From an uncultured bacterium (GTDB lineage Bacteria; Eisenbacteria; RBG-16-71-46; CAIMUX01), in the NCBI GenBank assembly GCA_946886185.1, contig CAMPIC010000236.1, positions 1 through 5,525 of the forward strand: a DNA stretch of 5,525 bases, read 5' to 3'. Of this stretch, positions 1 through 5,525 are shown piece by piece (the stretch's first letter is position 1; every line of letters starts with the position of its first letter). The notes under the pieces are model-generated. The model searched no databases, was not told the origin of the DNA, and saw only the letters and a program-made list of their open reading frames with translations. The translations under genes were made by a program, and so were the position numbers.

Positions 1-84
1 GAGTATCGTGCGGAGTATCGTGCGGAGTATCGTGCGGAGTGTCGTGCAGCGAGACGCACAGAATGACGTGCAGAATCTCGCACC
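1..84. repeat. Imperfect 12-bp tandem repeat at the window edge
   Basis: Three perfect copies of GAGTATCGTGCG occupy 1-36. A fourth copy at 37-48 (GAGTGTCGTGCA) has two changes. The same 12-base register appears to decay through 49-60, 61-72 and 73-84, where units still end in CGTGCA, CGCACA or CGCACC. The array begins at base 1, so it may extend further left. On the plus strand one frame reads as a degenerate four-residue repeat (RSIV, RSIV, RSVV, then QRDA, QNDV, QNLA). That open frame runs on antisense to the ATP-grasp gene and I do not consider it a gene. The first four units are certain; the later three are a weaker reading. Confidence 0.85.
49..81 (-). other. Imperfect inverted repeat downstream of the ATP-grasp gene
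   Basis: GCGAGA at 49-54 pairs with TCTCGC at 76-81, and GCAC at 56-59 pairs with GTGC at 68-71. The internal mismatch is one base against four, and the loop is 8 nt (60-67). It lies about 50 nt past the stop codon of the minus-strand ligase gene, where a terminator could sit. No T-run follows on the minus strand, so it does not meet the usual picture of an intrinsic terminator. It also overlaps the decaying 12-bp repeat and may be a by-product of that array. Confidence 0.3.
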
Positions 85-130
85 AGCCGTCCACCTTCGA
101 TCCATCGACGCAACCGACACACGGCTCCGA

Positions 131-1444
131 TCATGGAATCACCTCCCCGAGCGGCATTTGCGTGACTCCTCCTTCGCCCCATGGCTCCAGCACCAGGCCC
201 AGATCCTGCTCCAACGTCTCGATGCGAGAGAGTAGATCCTCGCGCCCCTGCGCGCCCAAATTGACCACCGCGTACCGGCAGCTCTGTCCATCCTCGAGCA
301 GCTCGAAGTCCGAGAGGATCTGCCCCTCCTGGCACTCGATCCAGGTGAGCATCCCTGGATGAGCCGCCTCCACCTCCCGCACCCGCTCCGGAGTCGGCAC
401 GCGCTGGACGCGGGCCGGCCGGAAGGTACGCAGAGGCACGCTGGCGGCGCAGGCGAACGCTCCGGCGCGGCGCGGAACCTCCGGACGTCGCCCGGTCACG
501 AGCTCGAGAGCCATCTCGTATGAGTTTCTCCCGTCGACCTTCTCGTAGAGATCTCCGAACTGCCCGCATATCCTCGGATTCACCTCCAGGATGTGCGTCG
601 CTCCGGATGTGGGATCGTGGACCATCTCCACATTGAAGAAAGAGCGCTCCAGCCCGCTGGCCACGATGATCCGACGCGCGATGCCCTCCATCTGCTCCTG
701 CACCTCGATAGAGAGCGACGAAGGGTAGTCGAAGCGGATGAAGCTGCGCGTCGCCGGATGGAGAATCGAGTCGACCACTCCGAGAATCACCACCTCGCCG
801 TCGGAGACGAATCCTTCCACCGTGGTCTGCTCGCCGCTCAGGATCCCCTCGGCGAGGAAGTACCGTCCGCCGAGCTCGAAGTCGCTCAGCTCTTCCACCA
901 TCTGATCGAAGATGCGCATGTAGAAGTCGAAAAACTCCCGGGTGGCCGGCCGGGCCAGGAACTGCTCGAGGTCCTCGAAGGAGTCGATCCGCCGCGCGAG
1001 CTGGGAGAACGATCCTTTCACCGGCTTCACGAAAAGGGGAAACGGCAGATCAGCACGCGGATGGAGCGGATCCACCAGCTCGAACCAGGGGGTGGCCTCC
1101 GGCACGACGTCGCGCTGGAGGAGCCTCGAATAGTACTTGTGCCCACACGCGATCACGCTCCGGGGTGTCGGACCCGGCAATCCTGAACGCGTCGCGATCG
1201 CGGCCGCGACGGTCGCACCGGGATAGTCGCTGGAGCTGAAGACTCCGTCCTGCCCGCCGCGAGCCCCGCGCGCGACCTCGTCGATGTAATCGAGGACCGG
1301 GAATCGATGCGAGCACTCGTCGTCGCTCGGCTCGTCGAACAGGATGTCGAACGCCGGCTCCCAGCGGGCGCGGCATGCGGCGAGCTGACGCGCGTCCCAA
1401 TGGGTCGGAAGCACGATCCGGACGCGCTGTTTTTCGGGGCTCAT
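131..1444 (-). CDS. ATP-grasp domain ligase, substrate unknown
   Basis: A cytosolic protein of 437 residues from the ATG at 1444, probably an ATP-dependent carboxylate-amine/thiol ligase that works through an acyl-phosphate. An N-terminal pre-ATP-grasp region (about 1-95) is followed by GHKYYSR (about 101-107). FVKPV contains the presumed ATP-binding lysine K140, and a KGSFS loop lies at 143-147. An acidic strand EGF follows at about 210. The metal-binding pair is NVEM (E273) and EVNPRICGQ (E287, N289). Residues from about 330 form a C-terminal lobe of the kind found in stand-alone ATP-grasp proteins related to amino-acid ligases and biotin carboxylase. No signal peptide or membrane segment is visible. 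An in-frame GTG at 1471 would add nine residues and lies 4 nt after the upstream cytochrome's stop. Both starts have purine-rich sequence unusually close upstream (GAGG or AGAGG, 2 nt away), so the start is uncertain. The fold is secure; the substrate cannot be read from sequence. Confidence 0.88.
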   Translation of the reverse strand: MSPEKQRVRIVLPTHWDARQLAACRARWEPAFDILFDEPSDDECSHRFPVLDYIDEVARGARGGQDGVFSSSDYPGATVAAAIATRSGLPGPTPRSVIACGHKYYSRLLQRDVVPEATPWFELVDPLHPRADLPFPLFVKPVKGSFSQLARRIDSFEDLEQFLARPATREFFDFYMRIFDQMVEELSDFELGGRYFLAEGILSGEQTTVEGFVSDGEVVILGVVDSILHPATRSFIRFDYPSSLSIEVQEQMEGIARRIIVASGLERSFFNVEMVHDPTSGATHILEVNPRICGQFGDLYEKVDGRNSYEMALELVTGRRPEVPRRAGAFACAASVPLRTFRPARVQRVPTPERVREVEAAHPGMLTWIECQEGQILSDFELLEDGQSCRYAVVNLGAQGREDLLSRIETLEQDLGLVLEPWGEGGVTQMPLGEVIP

Positions 1445-1475
1445 GACCTCTCGCGGTGGCGCGCCTCTCACCGCC

Positions 1476-3872
1476 TCAATGGGCGCGCAATCTCACGATT
1501 CGCTGCGTGAGCGGAGCGAATCCCTTCCCAGCGACACGGATGAAGAAGATCCCAGACCCGGCGTCCCGGCCGGCGTCGTCCAACCCATTCCATACCACGG
1601 TGTGGGGTCCCATCGCCATGGTCCCGGAGAAAAGCCCGGCACGATGGCGGCCGCTCAAGTCGTACACGTCGGCCGCGAGCGCGGTGGGCCGCGCCAGATC
1701 CAGGACGATTGACGCGGTTCCGAGCGCCGGATTGCGGCCCGCGCGGAGTCGGATTCCATCCTCCCCGCCCTGCGTGACCGGCTCCCCGACTGCGCTGGGG
1801 TGCAGATAGACGGTGTCGGCCGCCATCAACTCCGGCGTGGACTTGCCGAACTGCTCCCAGAGCGCGTAGAACTCCTCCCCCTGATCGTCGGTGGTGTTGG
1901 CATCGCGCAGAAACTCCACGTGCTCTTTCGAGGTGGTCTGGTAGTACAGGTTCGCGAAGACCGCCCAGGTCCCCGGCGGAAGCGCATACCGCGCTTCATC
2001 CCAGTTCTGCCCATCCGGGTACCGGGGCTCCGGGACGGAGGAGTCGATCGGCTGAGCGCCAAACGCCGCATACGCCGCGTTGGTGAAACCTTCCGGCGGG
2101 ATCCTCGTGTCCTTATAGATCGTGTCCGCGAGCGCCAGGTGGTAGCTCGGCCCGGCCAATTTGCCGATCTGCCCCGCGAGCTGCTCGGAGAGACCGAGCC
2201 GGATCTCGTAGATGCGCGCGTCCGGGTCGGGGAGAAGCTCGGCCGACTCCATGTCGTAGCGGCCGGAAGAGTAGATGACGCTGCCGTCGATGTCGCGCGC
2301 TTCCAGTTGGATCCACATCCGGCGCCCCTCCGGGTAGCCGGTCGGGAGCTTGTGACCGGTGCGGTTGGTCACGGTCACGACCGCTTCGAAGCTGTCCGCG
2401 ACCGCCTCCAGGGCCAGATCGAACGCCGCCGCGTTCTGCAGCATGTATCGGGCGCGATCGATCCCTGCGGCGAGCTCGGCCGCATTCACTTCGTTGCCGT
2501 AAAGCGTAGGAAGCATCAGCGGAATGAACGTGTTCCCGCCGGTCAGATCGTGGAGCGGAAGGTCCTGCCGGAGCGGAGCGAGCTCGGAATTGCATCCCTT
2601 CCCCGCCACGTCGCGCATATGGCAATCGGAGCACTGCGAGACCATTCCATCCGGTTTGTTGCCCGCGAACTCCGGGCGGTAAAGCCCTTCGGGCGTATTG
2701 AACGCGCTCGCCTTCCATTCGCTGTAGGTCCGCTCCGCCGGAAAGAGCACCTCGGAAGAAAGCGAATCGGTCTTCTGGTCGAGGGGAGCCAGCTCATAAT
2801 CCCGATCCGACACGCGCACCACGAGAGGATTGGACACGTCGTGGCAGGTGCCGCACAGATCGCTGCTCTTGTGGAACGGAGAATAGATGAAGGTGTGCCC
2901 CGCCACCGCGTCCTCGAATGGGCCGCGCCATCGCGAATTGCTCGGATCGAAGACCGCCTGCCCTTCCCCGTAGGTGGTCGGGATGTTCTCCAGCGGCAAC
3001 GCTTGCAAGATCGCCGCGTCCTCCGGCGGGGAGACGCCTTCCTCGTAGTCCGGGTCCACCATCTGGTGACAAACCGCGCACGCCACTCCCTGGCGGTCTT
3101 GAGGATTGAGCTGAGAGCCGTCCGTCGGTTGGCAACGGCCTGCCATCCAGCCCACAGGAGTGTGGCAACGCAGGCACTGGTCGCCCGAGGAAGGCGCGTC
3201 CTGCTCGGCGATGACCAGGCTCGCTTTGAACATCGGATCGCGCAGCGAGTGGCTCATCATACTGCCGGCCATGTTGAAGTAGGGCTCCACGCTCTGGTCG
3301 TAGTCTGCGTGGCAGAGGCGGCAGAAGTTGTTCGATTGGAATCGAAGGATGTCGAACGGCTGCGAGCCGGCGAGATGGAAGTCGCGCAACGTCGAATCGA
3401 GAACCCCGGGCGGCAATCCCACGATCGTGAACGTGGTGTTCGAAACGTCCTCGCCGACGTTGCCGGCGGCATCACGCGCTTCTACTCGGATCCGGCTCTC
3501 CGCGGTAGGAGTGTTGTGCGGATACCAGATGAGCGTTCCGGTGTTGGCGAGCTCCGGCGAGACTGCGACCCATGGTGAGCTCTCGAACTCTCGATAGAAC
3601 ACATACACCTTGGTGACGGCGACGTCGTCGGTCGCGACCCACCGGACGAACTGCTCGGTTCCAGCCGGGATGTTCTCCCCGCCGTTGGGGAAGAGCACCT
3701 GGACTTGCGGAGGAGTGGTATCCACCGCTTGCGCCGTCGCCCATCCTGCCATCGAGGCGAAGATACCGATGAGGCCCGCGAATCGGTGGGCAAACGGCAT
3801 TCGAGAACCGAAGGACGCGCGCGGGGCGGCGGGAGCGTTCACGACGATGTTCTCCTTGGTGTGCTGCATCAT
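1476..3872 (-). CDS. Secreted five-heme c-type cytochrome with Ig-like N-terminal domain and FlgD-like C-terminal tail
   Basis: Multiheme electron-transfer protein exported as an unfolded apoprotein and heme-loaded outside the cytoplasm. Residue numbers run from a TTG at 3878; the preferred ATG at 3872 is residue 3. A signal peptide lies at about 27-50 (hydrophobic AGLIGIFASMAGWA, probable cleavage near ATAQA). An Ig-like domain with PNGGE covers about 55-152. Five CXXCH sites follow: CRLCH 186-190, CLRCH 235-239, CAVCH 267-271, CGTCH 342-346 and CSDCH 416-420. Segments such as SMMSHSLRDPMF, LPLHDLTGGNTFIP (about 440-453) and TGHKLPTGYPEGRR (507-520) are, from memory, typical of a multiheme cytochrome family. 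Residues about 705-800 resemble a FlgD-Ig/type IX sorting-like tail (VYDLSGR, then WNGLDDAGRDAGSGIFF). C249 and C429 lie outside heme motifs. No clear ribosome binding site precedes 3872, 3869 or the in-frame ATG at 3800, so the start is uncertain. It is the first gene of a probable operon with the ATP-grasp gene. The physiological electron partner is unknown. Confidence 0.9.
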   Translation of the reverse strand: MMQHTKENIVVNAPAAPRASFGSRMPFAHRFAGLIGIFASMAGWATAQAVDTTPPQVQVLFPNGGENIPAGTEQFVRWVATDDVAVTKVYVFYREFESSPWVAVSPELANTGTLIWYPHNTPTAESRIRVEARDAAGNVGEDVSNTTFTIVGLPPGVLDSTLRDFHLAGSQPFDILRFQSNNFCRLCHADYDQSVEPYFNMAGSMMSHSLRDPMFKASLVIAEQDAPSSGDQCLRCHTPVGWMAGRCQPTDGSQLNPQDRQGVACAVCHQMVDPDYEEGVSPPEDAAILQALPLENIPTTYGEGQAVFDPSNSRWRGPFEDAVAGHTFIYSPFHKSSDLCGTCHDVSNPLVVRVSDRDYELAPLDQKTDSLSSEVLFPAERTYSEWKASAFNTPEGLYRPEFAGNKPDGMVSQCSDCHMRDVAGKGCNSELAPLRQDLPLHDLTGGNTFIPLMLPTLYGNEVNAAELAAGIDRARYMLQNAAAFDLALEAVADSFEAVVTVTNRTGHKLPTGYPEGRRMWIQLEARDIDGSVIYSSGRYDMESAELLPDPDARIYEIRLGLSEQLAGQIGKLAGPSYHLALADTIYKDTRIPPEGFTNAAYAAFGAQPIDSSVPEPRYPDGQNWDEARYALPPGTWAVFANLYYQTTSKEHVEFLRDANTTDDQGEEFYALWEQFGKSTPELMAADTVYLHPSAVGEPVTQGGEDGIRLRAGRNPALGTASIVLDLARPTALAADVYDLSGRHRAGLFSGTMAMGPHTVVWNGLDDAGRDAGSGIFFIRVAGKGFAPLTQRIVRLRAH

Positions 3873-4165
3873 CAGCAACGCATCGAGCCGGAGGAGGGAC
3901 GGCAGCCGCTCGAAGCACCTTTGTAATTTCTAGATTCGTTCTTTCATGGACCGAATGCGCAACAGGCGAAGCAATTCGGAGCGATCTTAGCACGGAGAGA
4001 GTCTCGGTGACAGCAAGCGATCCTGGCCGCTGCGAGGAGACGATCCGCGACGCCATCACCTCGCGGCGACCGACTTGCCACCTTGAGTCCGAAGTCGATC
4101 GACTGCGTCATTCCTTGCGGCAAACGTATGCGGACACCCATACTCGGCTCATTGTGACGAGCGTG
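3873..4165. other. Divergent intergenic region between the cytochrome operon and otsA
   Basis: About 290 bases between two divergently transcribed genes should hold promoters for both directions. A locally AT-rich stretch (about 3919-3948, containing TTGTAATTTCTAGATTCG) stands out against the GC-rich surroundings and is the best candidate location. On the minus strand it contains TAGAAA, which is 4 of 6 against a sigma-70 -10 box, with only a poor -35 match (TTCGGT) 17 bases upstream, so I do not call a promoter. The otsA frame stays open through this whole region, so part of it could be coding (see the candidate start at 4007). No tRNA, small RNA or riboswitch is recognisable. Confidence 0.5.
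3994..4009 (+). promoter_or_regulatory. Candidate ribosome binding site and alternative GTG start for otsA
   Basis: GGAG at 3994-3997 lies 9 nt before a GTG at 4007 that is in frame with otsA, with no stop codon between them. This is a better Shine-Dalgarno arrangement than the one before the ATG at 4166, whose upstream sequence (GACGAGCGTG) is only weakly purine-rich. Use of 4007 would add 53 residues, partly predicted-helix-like (ESEVDRLRHSLRQ). Known OtsA proteins usually begin a few residues before the LVVVSNR strand, which favours 4166. The extension's third-codon GC looks lower than in the gene body, which also argues against it. Confidence 0.3.
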
Positions 4166-5525
4166 ATGCCGATCGAGCCGCGGGATACTCCCCGCACATT
4201 GCGCCGGAGCCTCGTCGTCGTAGCCAATCGCCTTCCGGTGCGACAAATCCAGAAGGGCCAGTTCCTGACGTGGGAGTGGAGCCCGGGCGGTCTGGTGAGC
4301 GCCCTCGCTCCCGTGCTGACGCGCAGCGAGGGCGTCTGGGTCGGTTGGAACGGCCGCGCGGGACGCGCTTCGACCTGCTTCCACTTCGAAGGTATCGAAA
4401 ATCTCTCGGTTCCGCTCCGCGCGCAGGAGATCGAAGATTTCTACAACGGATTTTCGAATAGAACGATCTGGCCTCTCTACCACGACGCGGTTCGATGGCC
4501 CGAGTACAACCGCGCCTGGTGGCAGCCGTACGTCGACGTCAATCAACGATTCGCGGAGGCGGCCGCATCCGTCGCCGCGGATGGCGCGACCGTCTGGGTC
4601 CACGACTACCATCTGCAGCTCGTCCCCGGCCAGTTGCGGGCGATGCGCCCCGACCTCAAGATCGGATTTTTCCTCCACATTCCATTTCCGCCGCAAGAGC
4701 TGTTCAGCCAGCTGCCGTGGCGACGGCAGATCCTCGAGGGATTGCTCGGCAGCGACGTGGTCGGATTCCAGACCCGCCTGGCGGCGCAGAACTTCGCGCG
4801 GCTCGCTCGTCGCTACACTCCCACGGGAGGAAACGATCGAGAGCTCCGCTATGCCAATCGCACCGTGCGCTCGGCGGCGTTCCCGATCTCGATCGACTTC
4901 CACCGCTTCGCCTCCATCGCCGATTCGCCGGCGGTGAACGCGCGCGCGCGGCGGCTGCGCAAGGAGCTCGGGGGCAACGGACCTCGCATCATCCTCGGCG
5001 TCGATCGATTGGATTACACCAAGGGAATCGACATCCGTCTGCGGGCGTTCCAGGAACTGCTCCGCAGCGGCAAGGCCACGATCGACGACTGCGCGTTCGT
5101 GCAGTGCGCCGTTCCGAGCCGGGAAAAGCTGGGCGAGTACGCCGACCTCAAACGTCTCGTGGAGCAGTACGTGGGAGAGATCAACGGCGAGTTCGGCAAG
5201 CTCGGCAGGGTGCCGGTTCATTATCTGCACCGAAACTTGCCGATCGAAGAGCTGGTCGCGCTCTACCGCCTGGCCGACGTCATGCTCGTGACGCCTGTGC
5301 GAGATGGCATGAATCTTATCGCCAAAGAGTACGTGGCATCGCGAATCGACGACAGCGGTGTGCTCATCTTGAGCGAGTTCGCCGGGGCCGCCCCGGTTGA
5401 GGCCGCTGATGATCGCGCCGGCGGTCTCGGGCAGGCGGCGGTCCTTGGCCATCTTCTCGGTGATTTCCGCGACGGAGATGCCCCAGGTGCGGAGGGCGGA
5501 CTGGGCGCCGCGTTCTTTGAGGAGC
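4166..5525 (+). CDS. otsA: Trehalose-6-phosphate synthase, 3' end lost at a junction near 5392
   Basis: GT20 glycosyltransferase that joins glucose from a nucleotide-sugar donor (UDP-glucose in E. coli) to glucose-6-phosphate, giving trehalose-6-phosphate in the cytosol. From the ATG at 4166 the protein opens with [10 protein letters not shown] (R22), then SPGGL and [23 protein letters not shown] carries the equivalents of E. coli Y76 and W85. [10 protein letters not shown] holds D147 (E. coli D130), and [13 protein letters not shown] and GFQTR follow. [11 protein letters not shown] holds R281 and K286 (E. coli R262, K267), and [11 protein letters not shown] holds D380 and E388 (E. coli D361, E369). 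All checked catalytic and ligand residues are present. Similarity is continuous to SEFAGAA, ending at 5392 after 409 residues, where E. coli OtsA continues with NEL and roughly 80 more residues. The frame then stays open to the window edge but encodes unrelated sequence. No otsB phosphatase gene is in view. Function is secure for 4166-5392; the stretch after it should not be treated as OtsA. Confidence 0.9.
   Translation, partial: MPIEPRDTPRTLRRSLVVVANRLPVRQIQKGQFLTWEWSPGGLVSALAPVLTRSEGVWVGWNGRAGRASTCFHFEGIENLSVPLRAQEIEDFYNGFSNRTIWPLYHDAVRWPEYNRAWWQPYVDVNQRFAEAAASVAADGATVWVHDYHLQLVPGQLRAMRPDLKIGFFLHIPFPPQELFSQLPWRRQILEGLLGSDVVGFQTRLAAQNFARLARRYTPTGGNDRELRYANRTVRSAAFPISIDFHRFASIADSPAVNARARRLRKELGGNGPRIILGVDRLDYTKGIDIRLRAFQELLRSGKATIDDCAFVQCAVPSREKLGEYADLKRLVEQYVGEINGEFGKLGRVPVHYLHRNLPIEELVALYRLADVMLVTPVRDGMNLIAKEYVASRIDDSGVLILSEFAGAAPVEAADDRAGGLGQAAVLGHLLGDFRDGDAPGAEGGLGAAFFEE
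5384..5525 (-). CDS. Fragment of a PDZ domain, probably from a DegP/HtrA-like serine protease
   Basis: Read on the minus strand from the window edge, this stretch is open and encodes about 47 residues without a start or stop of its own. It contains [20 protein letters not shown] followed by [15 protein letters not shown]. This matches the layout of a PDZ domain in trypsin-like periplasmic proteases: a glycine-hydrophobic carboxylate-binding segment, then LTxxxA-like, then RLPxxxGaxVxxVxxGGPA. The match stops after GGP at 5384. Beyond it the same frame is only the antisense of otsA, giving an artificial long open frame down to 3944. The catalytic domain would lie beyond the right edge. Recognition is from pattern alone, so the family call is moderate. 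Confidence 0.5.

Noticed and set aside
1..84. CRISPR array
   Set aside because: The units are only 12 bp, contiguous and without spacers, so this is a simple tandem repeat.
8..235. Small plus-strand open frame with RSIV repeats
   Set aside because: The repeat arises from the 12-bp DNA array, the remainder is antisense to the 3' end of the ATP-grasp gene, and there is no ribosome binding site beyond the repeat itself.
593..1186. Plus-strand 197-codon frame opposite the ATP-grasp gene
   Set aside because: Antisense shadow of the ligase gene, rich in His, Arg and Glu, with no domain signature.
1800..3578. Plus-strand open frame of 592 codons opposite the cytochrome gene
   Set aside because: It is exactly antisense to the multiheme cytochrome, is dominated by Arg, Val and His, and shows no recognisable motifs. 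Long antisense frames are expected in GC-rich genes with biased third positions.
3472..4059. Minus-strand 195-codon frame overlapping the cytochrome start
   Set aside because: It overlaps the cytochrome signal peptide and Ig-like domain in another frame and has no protein-like features. The cytochrome frame explains the sequence.
4495..5400. Plus-strand open frame of 301 codons inside otsA
   Set aside because: It is a frame-shifted shadow of otsA, arginine- and alanine-rich without motifs, while the otsA frame carries all conserved residues.
3944..5452. Minus-strand open frame of 502 codons
   Set aside because: All but its first part is antisense to a clearly functional otsA. Only the section above 5384 resembles a protein (PDZ), and it is joined to the antisense stretch by the junction. 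It is not one gene.

Overview
The window is GC-rich bacterial DNA with strong G/C preference at third codon positions. It holds two complete genes on the minus strand, one 3'-truncated gene on the plus strand, and a gene fragment at the right edge. The five-heme cytochrome ends in a FlgD-Ig-like, type-IX-sorting-like tail. That tail on a high-GC multiheme cytochrome points to an uncultured FCB-like or Eisenbacteria-type lineage, probably from a metagenome assembly. This placement is inferred from protein style only and has not been checked by a search.

Layout: bases 1-84 are an imperfect 12-bp tandem repeat that starts at the window edge, with a possible hairpin at 49-81. A minus-strand ATP-grasp ligase follows (131-1444). 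Directly upstream of it in transcription order is a secreted five-heme c-type cytochrome (1476-3872, minus). The two genes are 4-31 nt apart, depending on the ligase start, so they very likely form one transcript running leftward. A divergent intergenic region (3873-4165) separates them from a plus-strand trehalose-6-phosphate synthase (otsA, from 4166). OtsA similarity is excellent with all checked catalytic residues present, but it stops abruptly at about 5392. The remaining 133 bases read sensibly only on the minus strand, as part of a PDZ domain of a DegP/HtrA-like protease. The two similarities overlap by 9 bp, which looks like a rearrangement or, more probably, a chimeric assembly join.

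How the genes might work together: the cytochrome is exported, should carry five covalent hemes and has a tail suggesting cell-surface display, so a role in periplasmic or extracellular electron transfer is reasonable. The ATP-grasp protein is cytosolic, with an unknown acid/amine ligation substrate, and its link to the cytochrome is unexplained. OtsA makes trehalose-6-phosphate for osmotic or desiccation protection and is transcribed independently. I see no convincing new defence system, CRISPR array, RNA gene or insertion sequence. The points most worth a second look are the right-end junction, the cytochrome's domain architecture and the cytochrome/ATP-grasp pairing.
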